The notes beneath the pieces are model-generated. The model was given only the letters and a program-made list of their open reading frames with translations, ran no database searches and was not told the DNA's origin. A stretch of 64,000 bases of DNA. Source: Microbispora siamensis (GTDB taxonomy: Bacteria; Actinomycetota; Actinomycetes; Streptosporangiales; Streptosporangiaceae). The DNA lies in NCBI RefSeq assembly GCF_016863095.1, contig NZ_BOOF01000009.1, positions 186,001 through 250,000 on the forward strand, written 5' to 3'. The translations under genes were made by a program, and so were the position numbers. Shown one piece after another: positions 57,049-64,000 of the stretch (positions within the stretch are counted from its first letter, which is position 1; each line of letters starts with the position of its first letter).

Positions 57049-59538
57049 TCAGAGGCGGGTGAGGCCGATGACGTGGAGGACGGCGTGGCCCTCCTCGTCG
57101 GAGGCCGCCAGGTCCACCTCGGCGCTGATGCCCCAGTCGTGGTTGCCGGCCGGGTCGTCGATGATCTGACGCACCCGCCACAGCTCCTTCTCCTCCTCGA
57201 TGAGCAGGAGGGCCGGACCGCGGGCGGCCGGGCCGGTGAGGATCTCGTCGTGCTCCTCGTAGTAGGCGTCCAGGCCCGCGCCCCAGTCGACGTCCGGGTA
57301 GAGCTCGGCCAGCTCCTCCTCCCGGTCCAGCGCGGCGAGCTCCACCATCCGGAACATCGCGTTGCGGACCAGCACCCGGAAGGCGCGCGCGTTGGCGGTG
57401 ACCGGGCGGGCCCTTGTCTCCAGCTCCTCCCCGGCCGCCAGCGCCTCGGCGGGGTTGGCCAGCTTCTCCCACTCGTCGATCAGGCTGGAGTCGACCTGGC
57501 GCACCAACTCGCCGAGCCATTCGATGAGGTCCACGAGGTCGTCGGTCTTCAGGTGCTCGGGCACCGTCTTCGACAGCGTCCGGTAGGCGTCGGCCAGGTA
57601 GCGCAGCACCGTGCCCTCCGAGCGGGCCAGCTCGTAGAACTGGATGTACTCGGTGAAGGTCATGGCCCGCTCGTACATGTCGCGCACGATCGTCTTGGGG
57701 CTGACGACGTGGTCGCCGACCCACGGGTGCCCGCGCCGGTAGGTCTCGTACGCGCCGAAGAGCAGGTCAGCCAGCGGCATCGGATGGGTGATCTCGGCGA
57801 GGCGCTCCATCCGCTCCTCGTACTCGATGCCGTCGGCCTTCATCTGGGCGACCGCCTCGGCCCTGGCCTTGTTGAGCTGGGCGTGCAGGATCTGGCGGGG
57901 GTCGTCCAGCGTCGACTCGACGATCGAGACCATGTCCAGCGCGTACGTCGGGGAGCCGGAGTCGAGCAGCTCGAAGGACGCCAGCGCGAAGGTGGACAGC
58001 GCCTGGTTGAGCGCGAAGTCCTCCTGCAAATCCACGGTGAGCCGGGCCATGCGGCCGTGCTCGTCGGGCTCGGCGAGCTTCTCCACGATGCCGCCGGCCA
58101 GCAACGAGCGGTAGATCGCGATGGCGTGGCTGATGTGGCGGCGCTGCGCCTTGCGGTCCTCGTGGTTGTCGGTGAGCAGCCGCTTCATTGCTTGGAAGCA
58201 GTCGCCGGGCCGGTTGATGATGGACAGCAGCATGGCGTTGCTGACCTTGAACCGGGAGGTCAGCGGCTCGGGCTCGGCCGTCTGGAGCTTCTCGAACGTC
58301 TCCTCGCTCCAGCCCACGAACCCCTCCGGGGGCTTCTTGCGCGCGTAGCCGCGGCGCCGCTTGGGGTCGTCGCCGATCTTCGCCAGCGCCCGCTCGTTCT
58401 CGATCACGTGGTCGGGCGCCTGGCAGACGACGTATCCGACCGTGTCGAAACCGGCCCGGCCGGCCCGCCCGGCGATCTGGTGGAACTCCCGCGCGCGCAG
58501 CCGCCGCACCTTGGTGCCGTCGAACTTCGACAGCGCGGTGAACAGCACGGTGCGGATCGGGACGTTGACCCCCACGCCGAGCGTGTCGGTGCCGCAGATG
58601 ACCTTCAGCAGGCCCGCCTGGGCCAGCCGTTCCACCAGGCGGCGGTACTTCGGCAGCATGCCCGCGTGGTGCACGCCGATGCCGTGCCGTACGAGCCGGG
58701 ACAGGGCGCGGCCGAAGCGGGTGGTGAAGCGGAAGTTGCCGATGAGGGCGGCGATGGCCTCCTTCTCGGCCTTGGTGCACATGTTGATGCTCATGAGCGC
58801 CTGGGCGCGCTCCATCGCCGCGGCCTGGGTGAAGTGCACGACGTACACCGGGGCCTGCTGGGTGGACAGCAGCTCCTCCAGCGTCTCGTGCAGGGGAGTG
58901 GTGCGATAGGAGTAGATCAGCGGCACCGGGCGCTCGGCGTGCTTGACCACGCTGGTGGGGCGGCCGGTGCGCCGGGTGAGGTCGGTCTGGAACCGCTCGA
59001 CGTCGCCGAGCGTGGCCGACATCAGCACGAACTGCGCCTGCGGCAGCTCCAGCAGCGGCACCTGCCAGGCCCAGCCGCGGTCGGGCTCGGCGTAGAAGTG
59101 GAACTCGTCCATGATCACGGTGCCGACGTCGGCGTCCGCGCCGTCGCGCAGCGCGATCTGGGCGAGGATCTCGGCGGTGCAGCAGATGACGGGCGCGTCG
59201 GCGTTCACGGTGGCGTCGCCGGTCATCATGCCGACGTTCTCGGTGCCGAACAGGGCGCACAGGTCGAAGAACTTCTCCGACACCAGCGCCTTGATCGGCG
59301 CGGTGTAGAAGCTGATCTCGTCCCGGGCCAGCGCGGCGAAGTGCGCCCCGGCGGCGATCAGGCTCTTGCCCGAGCCCGTGGGCGTGGACACGATCACGTT
59401 GTTGCCGGAGACGACCTCGATCAGGGCCTCCTCCTGCGCGGGGTACAGCGTGAGCCCCCGATCGGCGTTCCACGACACGAACGCGTCGAACAGCGCGTCG
59501 GGTTCAGAGCCGGACGGAAGACGGCGGAGGAGGCTCAT
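57049..59538 (-). CDS. DEAD/DEAH helicase with DUF3516 domain
   Basis: A ~829-aa Ski2-like RNA/DNA helicase. YPAQEEALIEVVSGNNVIVSTPTGSGKSLIAAG includes Walker A, YTAPIKALVSEKF motif Ia, VIMDEFHFYAEPDRGWAWQVPL the DExH box, LMSATLGD motif III, GIGVHHAGMLPKYRRLVERLAQAGLLKVICGTDTLGVGVNVPIRTVLFT motifs IV-V, and HQIAGRAGRAGFDTVGYVV motif VI. The C-terminal ~350 residues correspond to the actinobacterial DUF3516 region. It probably remodels RNA. I use the ATG at 59538; a GTG at 59550 is also possible. Confidence 0.93.
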   Translation of the reverse strand: MSLLRRLPSGSEPDALFDAFVSWNADRGLTLYPAQEEALIEVVSGNNVIVSTPTGSGKSLIAAGAHFAALARDEISFYTAPIKALVSEKFFDLCALFGTENVGMMTGDATVNADAPVICCTAEILAQIALRDGADADVGTVIMDEFHFYAEPDRGWAWQVPLLELPQAQFVLMSATLGDVERFQTDLTRRTGRPTSVVKHAERPVPLIYSYRTTPLHETLEELLSTQQAPVYVVHFTQAAAMERAQALMSINMCTKAEKEAIAALIGNFRFTTRFGRALSRLVRHGIGVHHAGMLPKYRRLVERLAQAGLLKVICGTDTLGVGVNVPIRTVLFTALSKFDGTKVRRLRAREFHQIAGRAGRAGFDTVGYVVCQAPDHVIENERALAKIGDDPKRRRGYARKKPPEGFVGWSEETFEKLQTAEPEPLTSRFKVSNAMLLSIINRPGDCFQAMKRLLTDNHEDRKAQRRHISHAIAIYRSLLAGGIVEKLAEPDEHGRMARLTVDLQEDFALNQALSTFALASFELLDSGSPTYALDMVSIVESTLDDPRQILHAQLNKARAEAVAQMKADGIEYEERMERLAEITHPMPLADLLFGAYETYRRGHPWVGDHVVSPKTIVRDMYERAMTFTEYIQFYELARSEGTVLRYLADAYRTLSKTVPEHLKTDDLVDLIEWLGELVRQVDSSLIDEWEKLANPAEALAAGEELETRARPVTANARAFRVLVRNAMFRMVELAALDREEELAELYPDVDWGAGLDAYYEEHDEILTGPAARGPALLLIEEEKELWRVRQIIDDPAGNHDWGISAEVDLAASDEEGHAVLHVIGLTRL

Positions 59539-59676
59539 GCTTTCGCTCACGCCTCTTATCCTGCCCAAGACGCATGACTGTTTCGACCGGCTCGACGTAC
59601 GGCAAGGTGTGGCACAGCTACGTCAAAGGGGTGTGGCGCTGCACGAAGCCGCAGGTCAAACCCACAAACTAGCGGT

Positions 59677-60825
59677 ATGGGGGAGAAGTGGGCCGGGCTC
59701 GCCGCGCGCCGGGAGGCGGCGGCCGACGTGCTGCTCGCCGTCGCCGTCCTCGCCTTCACGGTGCCGGCGGTGGTGTTCGGCCGCTCCTTCCCGGCCCTGC
59801 CGTTCCTGGCCGTGCCGTGGTGGGCGCAGATCGCCGCGTCGGCCGCAGCGGCCGTGTCCATGCTGGCGCGGCGCAGTGTGGCCTGGCCGATGGTCGTGGC
59901 GACCGTCGCCTGCGCGCTTCTCGCGGGCGAGACCATGCCGCTGATGCTGGCGGCGTACTCGATGACGGCGCGGAACACGGTGCGGCGATGGCCGTGGGTG
60001 ACCACTGTGCTGGCGGGGGTCTTCGCGGTGGCCGATTACACGAGCCCCTACACCGACCGGCTGCCCGTCGCCGTGGCGGTGCGGGCGGTCACGCTGATCT
60101 TCCTTCCCGCGCTGGTGGGCACCTGGGTGTGGCGCTACCGATCGATGATCCGGGAGCTGCGGGCGGGCGTGCGGGCGCGGGAGGAGCGCGCCGCCGCCCA
60201 GGAACGCCGCCGCATCGCCGGTGAGCTGCACGACACGGTGACGCACGCGGTGACCGTGATGGTCCTGAACGCCGGTCTCATCCAGGACGCCGACGAGCTC
60301 GACGAGATCCGCAAGCTGGCCAGGAACATCGAGGACAAGGGCGTGCGGGCGCTGACCGAGCTGCGCGAGCTGCTCACGGCGCTGCGGCGCAGGGACCTGC
60401 CGCCCTCGGCGGAGAGCGTCGAGGGGATACCGCGCCTGGTGGAGGAGAGCAGGGCCACCGGCCTGCGCGTCGCCCTGCACTACGACGTGCCGGAGGAGGC
60501 GCTGTCGCGGCAGGCCGGCCACGCCTGCTACCGAGTCGTCCAGGAGGGCCTCAACAACGTGCGCAAACACGCGCCCGGGGCCGATGTACAGGTCGTCTGC
60601 GAGGCCCACGGCGGCGTGCTGAACGTGTCGGTGGTCAACAGCGGCAAGAGCCGGGCCGTGCCGGTCCGGGTGCCCGCAGACGCGGGGGGCGGCTACGGGC
60701 TGCCCGGCCTGCGCGAGCGCGTCGCCCTGGTGGGTGGGCGGCTGACGTACGGGCCGACCGCCGAGGGCGGGTTCGCGCTCACCGCCACCATCCCCTTCCA
60801 CCCGCCCGACCAGCACGAGCCCTGA
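59677..60825 (+). CDS. NarL-type sensor histidine kinase
   Basis: A 382-aa membrane kinase. Five or so membrane helices in the first 150 residues sense the envelope, then QERRRIAGELHDTVTHAVTVMVLNAG is the HisKA_3 dimerisation domain with phospho-acceptor His185, and GGGYGLPGLRERVALVGGRLTYGPTAEGGFALTATIPF is the G-box ATPase. No response-regulator gene is adjacent, so it is an orphan kinase here. The ATG is preceded by GCGGTATGGG-type sequence with a weak ribosome-binding site. Confidence 0.92.
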   Translation: MGEKWAGLAARREAAADVLLAVAVLAFTVPAVVFGRSFPALPFLAVPWWAQIAASAAAAVSMLARRSVAWPMVVATVACALLAGETMPLMLAAYSMTARNTVRRWPWVTTVLAGVFAVADYTSPYTDRLPVAVAVRAVTLIFLPALVGTWVWRYRSMIRELRAGVRAREERAAAQERRRIAGELHDTVTHAVTVMVLNAGLIQDADELDEIRKLARNIEDKGVRALTELRELLTALRRRDLPPSAESVEGIPRLVEESRATGLRVALHYDVPEEALSRQAGHACYRVVQEGLNNVRKHAPGADVQVVCEAHGGVLNVSVVNSGKSRAVPVRVPADAGGGYGLPGLRERVALVGGRLTYGPTAEGGFALTATIPFHPPDQHEP

Positions 60826-60835
60826 CCGGTACGCG

Positions 60836-61504
60836 TCACAGGCCGAGGTCCTCGATCTCCTTGAGCAGGGCCGCCCTGGAGTCGGGCGGGGCGGCCTCGC
60901 GGGGAGCGCTTCCGGTCGTGCCCTTGGCCCGCCGGTCGCGGAACAGATAGCCGCCGAGGATGCCGCCCGCGAAGCCGAAGACGTGGGCCTGCCAGCCGAT
61001 GCCCTCGGCCGGCAGTAGCCCGGCGAACTGGTAGGCGAAGCACAGGCCCATGACCAGGCCGATGACGATGTCGATCAGGTGCCGGTCGAAGGCCCCGCGT
61101 ACGAGCACGTACCCGAAGTAGCCGAACACCAGACCGCTCGCGCCCGCGCCGACCGTGGAGGAGTCGGCGGTGAACCACGAGCCGAGCCCGCTGGCGACGG
61201 CGATCAGCCCGGTCACGCCGAGGAAGCGCCGTACGCCCCGGTAGGCCGCGAGGAACCCGAAGATGAACAGCGGCCCGGAGTTGCCCTCGATGTGCGCCCA
61301 GCTCCAGTGGAGGAGCGGCGCGGAGACGATCCCGGGCAGGCGCTCGACGTCCCAGGGCCTGATGCCGTAGCTGTAGCTGAGCGAGTAGCCCGAGGCCCAG
61401 TTGGCCACCTGCACGACCCAGATCAGCGCCAGGAAGCCGACCATGACCCAGAAGGCCTTCCGGGCCTCGGCGAGCATGATTTCGGCGGTACGGCCGTCGC
61501 TCAC
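60836..61504 (-). CDS. Rhomboid-family intramembrane serine protease
   Basis: A 222-aa protein with six hydrophobic segments. The catalytic Ser123 lies in GAGASGLVFGYFGYVLVRG and His174 in GWQAHVFGFAGGILGGYLF, while WSWAHIEGNSGPLF has the conserved His/Asn of helix 2. The GTG start has a GGGAGGTTCC ribosome-binding site. Cleaves membrane proteins; substrate unknown. Convergent with the kinase gene, 10 bp between stops. Confidence 0.93.
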   Translation of the reverse strand: MSDGRTAEIMLAEARKAFWVMVGFLALIWVVQVANWASGYSLSYSYGIRPWDVERLPGIVSAPLLHWSWAHIEGNSGPLFIFGFLAAYRGVRRFLGVTGLIAVASGLGSWFTADSSTVGAGASGLVFGYFGYVLVRGAFDRHLIDIVIGLVMGLCFAYQFAGLLPAEGIGWQAHVFGFAGGILGGYLFRDRRAKGTTGSAPREAAPPDSRAALLKEIEDLGL

Positions 61505-61660
61505 GGAACCTCCCCCGTCACTGAGGATCACCCCGGAAAGATACAGCCGACGGCCGCACGAGTCACCGGCTCGCGGCGTCTGCACGCCGTGGACGACGGG
61601 GGCCGGGCACCGGCCGGTGACCGACCGCCGGTGCCCGGCGTCCCGGCACGGCGTGACGCC

Positions 61661-62062
61661 CTACACGCGCTCGATGACGACGATCGGGATCTCCCGGTCG
61701 GTCTTGGTGGCGTACTCGTCGTACGCGGGCCAGGTGGCGGTCATCGTCCGCCACATATCCGGTCGTTCCTCGGAGGTCGCCGTGCGGGCGCGCGCCTTGA
61801 ACCTGTCCCCCTTGATCTGGAACTCCACCTCAGGCTCGGCCTGGAGGTTGAGGTACCACAGCGGGTGCTCGTCGGCCCCGCCCTTGGAGGCGACCACCAG
61901 GTAGGCGTCGCCGTACGGCTGGTAGATCAGCGGGGTGCTGCGGGGCTGTCCCGACTTGCGGCCCTTCGTGGTGAGGATGGCCACCGTGGTGCCCTGCCAG
62001 TCGTGGCCTTCCTCACCGTCGGTCTCGATGTAGCGCTTGACGTGTTCCTGTCCGAAAAGCAT
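61661..62062 (-). CDS. Deazaflavin (F420)-dependent nitroreductase-like protein
   Basis: A 133-aa protein of the Ddn/FDOR-B family that binds F420 and can reduce nitro compounds or quinones. TTVAILTTKGRKSGQPRSTPLIYQPYGDAYLVVASKGGADEHPLWYLNLQAEPEVEFQI is the characteristic stretch, with the Lys/Arg-Ser-Gly phosphate-binding motif. It lies 28 bp downstream of a TetR gene on the same strand, so it may be co-regulated. Confidence 0.9.
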   Translation of the reverse strand: MLFGQEHVKRYIETDGEEGHDWQGTTVAILTTKGRKSGQPRSTPLIYQPYGDAYLVVASKGGADEHPLWYLNLQAEPEVEFQIKGDRFKARARTATSEERPDMWRTMTATWPAYDEYATKTDREIPIVVIERV

Positions 62063-62090
62063 GGTCGATCACCTTCCCATCAGAGAGGGA

Positions 62091-62651
62091 TCAACCGTCT
62101 GAGCCGTCGGCCAATTCCAGGGCGACCTGCAGTCCCGCCGCGGCCCGCTCCTCCTCGGTCGCCGACTCGTCGCGGAGGAAGAACCAGGCCGCGTGCATCG
62201 CGAACAGCGCCATCGAGCGCCTGAGCCTGACCGGCAGCGGGTCGTCCGGCTCGCACAGCGTCTGCATCAGTTCGCCCATGCGCTCGCGCATCAGGTCGAC
62301 CTTGGCATGGCCCTGCAGCGCCGTCTTGTTGCGGTCCATGAACTGCATGACCTCGTGGTGGCGTCCGCGGGTCATCTCGGCGGAGTAGCGGCGGATCACC
62401 TCCCGGCGCGTCTCCGGAGTGCGGGGGTGCCCGTTCGCCCACGCGATCAGCTCGTCCAGCGCCTTGACGCGGTCTTCGATGAGGCTGGCGACGATGTCCT
62501 CTTTGGTGCGGAAGTGGTAGTAGAGTGCCGCCTTGGTCACGCCGAGGGCCTCGGCTATCTCCCGGAGCGACGTCGCCTCGTACCCCTGCTCGGTGAAGAG
62601 CCTGATCGCGACCTCCTGGATGCGGCTGCGTGTGTCGGTATGAGCACCCAT
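62091..62651 (-). CDS. TetR-family repressor of adjacent efflux gene
   Basis: A 186-aa TetR protein. RIQEVAIRLFTEQGYEATSLREIAEALGVTKAALYYHFRTKEDIVASL is the helix-turn-helix domain, with a typical helical C-terminal ligand domain. It starts 106 bp from the divergent MFS gene, with a palindromic operator between, so it most likely represses both. Confidence 0.93.
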   Translation of the reverse strand: MGAHTDTRSRIQEVAIRLFTEQGYEATSLREIAEALGVTKAALYYHFRTKEDIVASLIEDRVKALDELIAWANGHPRTPETRREVIRRYSAEMTRGRHHEVMQFMDRNKTALQGHAKVDLMRERMGELMQTLCEPDDPLPVRLRRSMALFAMHAAWFFLRDESATEEERAAAGLQVALELADGSDG

Positions 62652-62670
62652 TCCCTGCTGTCCCTAAATA

Positions 62671-62688
62671 ACTTGACGGCCGGCAAGT
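62671..62688. promoter_or_regulatory. TetR-type operator
   Basis: ACTTGACGGCCGGCAAGT is an 18-bp palindrome, 16 of 18 positions symmetrical, 20 bp upstream of the tetR start and 69 bp upstream of the MFS ATG. A second half-site, CGGCAAGTAAGT, follows at about 62721-62733. TTGACG in the first arm may overlap a -35 element of the efflux gene. Confidence 0.6.
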
Positions 62689-62756
62689 AAGGACAATACC
62701 GTGCCTCGGGCACTAGCCTGTCGGCAAGTAAGTAAATTCGTTCAAAGGGGGCACCC

Positions 62757-64000
62757 ATGACCACGGAGACCGCGGCCGCGCCCGGCCGGTCCCGGGAAGT
62801 GATGATCGTCTTACCCGGTCTCATGCTGGCGATGATGCTGGCGATGCTGGACAACATGATCGTCGGCACCGCGATGCCGAGGATCGTCGGGGAGCTCAAG
62901 GGCCTGGACTACTTCACCTGGGTCACCACCGCGTACGTGCTGGGCACCACGGTCTCCACGCCGATCTGGGGCAAGATCGGCGACCTCTACGGCCGCAAGA
63001 ACATCTTCCTGAGCTCGATCGCCATCTTCCTGGTCGGCTCCGCGCTGTGCGGCATGGCCGGCTCGTCGCTGTTCGGCGGCACCGGCGACGGCATGATCGA
63101 GCTGATCGCGTTCCGGGCACTGCAGGGCCTCGGCGCCGGCGGGCTCATCGTCGGCGTGATGGCGATCATCGGGGACCTGGTCCCGCCCCGTGAGCGTGGT
63201 CAGTACCAGGGCATCATGGCCGCGATCATGTCGCTCGCCATGATCGCGGGGCCTCTCGTCGGCGGTTTCATCACCGACCACCTGAACTGGCGCTGGGCCT
63301 TCTACGTGAACCTCCCGCTCGGCGGCGTGGCGCTGATCTGGCTGATCCTCAAGCTGCACCTGCCCAGGCACCGCACCGAGCACCGCATCGACTGGCTCGG
63401 CGCGGCCGTCCTCACCGTGGCGATCACCGCGATCGTGCTGATCACCTCGTGGGGCGGCCAGAAGCACGGGTACCCCTGGGGCTCGTGGCAGATCCTTGGG
63501 CTGGCCGCCCTGGCGGTCGTCGCGCTGGCCGTGTTCATCCCCGTCGAGCGGCGCGCGGCCGAGCCGATCCTGCCGCTGCACGTGTTCGCCAACCGCAACT
63601 TCACGCTGATCAACGTGCTCGGCTTCCTGCTCGGCTTCGCGATGTTCGGCGCGATCACCTTCCTGCCGATGTTCCAGCAGATCGTGCAGGGCTCCACGGC
63701 CACCAACTCCGGCCTGCTCCTGCTCCCGATGATGGCCTCGTCCATGGTCGTGTCGCTGTTCGTCGGCAAGGCGATCACCCAGACCGGGAAGTACAAGAGC
63801 TACCCGGTGATCGGCGGAGTGATCATGGCCATCGGCATGTGGCTGCTGTCGACGCAGGACGTCCACACCCCGGCCTGGCGGACCGGCGTCTACATCGCCG
63901 TCCTCGGTCTCGGCATGGGCTTCCTGATGCAGACGACCATGCTGATCGCGCAGAACAGCGTCGAGCAGAAGGACATCGGCGTGGCCAGCAGCGCCTCGAC
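62757..64000 (+). CDS. MFS efflux transporter, DHA2 family (3' end outside window)
   Basis: The first ~414 residues of a 14-TM drug:H+ antiporter. MLDNMIVGTAMPRIVGEL (with the usual helix-1 Asp), TTAYVLGTTVSTPIWGKIGDLYGRK motif A, FRALQGLGAGGLIVGVMAIIGDLVPPRERGQYQG and MIAGPLVGGFITDHLNWRWAFYVNLPLGG motif C are all present. The ATG has GGGGG 6 bp upstream. It is divergent from the TetR gene, its likely repressor. The reading frame is open to the window end. Confidence 0.93.
   Translation, partial: MTTETAAAPGRSREVMIVLPGLMLAMMLAMLDNMIVGTAMPRIVGELKGLDYFTWVTTAYVLGTTVSTPIWGKIGDLYGRKNIFLSSIAIFLVGSALCGMAGSSLFGGTGDGMIELIAFRALQGLGAGGLIVGVMAIIGDLVPPRERGQYQGIMAAIMSLAMIAGPLVGGFITDHLNWRWAFYVNLPLGGVALIWLILKLHLPRHRTEHRIDWLGAAVLTVAITAIVLITSWGGQKHGYPWGSWQILGLAALAVVALAVFIPVERRAAEPILPLHVFANRNFTLINVLGFLLGFAMFGAITFLPMFQQIVQGSTATNSGLLLLPMMASSMVVSLFVGKAITQTGKYKSYPVIGGVIMAIGMWLLSTQDVHTPAWRTGVYIAVLGLGMGFLMQTTMLIAQNSVEQKDIGVASSAS

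Noticed and set aside
57073-59577. 834-codon plus-strand frame opposite the helicase
   Set aside because: Antisense shadow of a gene with all helicase motifs.

Overview
The base composition (very G+C rich), frequent GTG/TTG starts, short or overlapping intergenic regions and the gene families (F420-type oxidoreductases, an LAL regulator, actinobacterial GlgC/GlgM glycogen genes, Rv1733c-like and DUF5685-like proteins) point to the chromosome of an actinomycete, most likely in or near the Streptosporangiales or Streptomycetales. I cannot name the species. Housekeeping genes (glmS, glgC, dusB, four tRNAs) are spread through the window, so this is ordinary chromosome with small accessory patches, not a prophage or plasmid.

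Layout. 0-14 kb: the 3' end of a DUF4132 gene, a non-canonical cytochrome P450, a LigD-type NHEJ polymerase, a minus-strand set (LAL regulator, alpha/beta hydrolase, GMC oxidoreductase), then a molybdopterin-oxidoreductase paralogue that has lost its metal-ligand residues, followed by a small partner protein carrying a 15-bp tandem repeat. 14-17.5 kb: tRNA-Val and tRNA-Gly, two DJ-1/PfpI proteins and a LysR regulator. 17.9-22.6 kb: a decayed secreted scaffold of the RHS/polymorphic-toxin type, a lipoprotein, and a broken paralogue of that lipoprotein. 22.9-31 kb: a small protein coupled to glmS, a TctC-like lipoprotein, an MscS channel, a beta-helix membrane protein, a P1 peptidase, and a DUF5685 protein with an extremely cysteine-rich tail. 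31.3-32.8 kb: an IS200/IS605-family element with an intact TnpB and a vestigial TnpA. 33-46 kb: enoyl-CoA hydratase, divergent glgC/glgM, an alcohol dehydrogenase, a PgeF-like protein, several small regulator/enzyme pairs, an SPFH protein, a secreted repeat protein, and a YihY-PAP2-PAP2 membrane operon. 46.9-51.4 kb: an APH-like kinase, tRNA-Cys and a second identical tRNA-Gly, an ACT-domain protein, dusB, and an ABC transporter collapsed by an internal deletion. 51.5-64 kb: a VOC protein, a two-gene DprA-like/phosphoribosyltransferase operon, a TRAP-TAXI transporter, a DUF3516-type helicase, an orphan histidine kinase, a rhomboid protease, and a TetR-regulated DHA2-type efflux gene cut by the window end.

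Functional groups: glgC and glgM start the GlgE-type glycogen route; the TRAP permease and TAXI protein form one uptake system; YihY and two PAP2 proteins form one envelope-lipid operon; TetR controls the adjacent MFS pump. The observations most worth following are the DprA-like/PRTase pair, the ligand-less molybdopterin paralogue with its repeat-bearing partner, the eroded toxin locus that keeps two related accessory proteins, and the 33-kb spacing between two identical tRNA-Gly genes that appear to share a split Gly-Cys-Val cluster.
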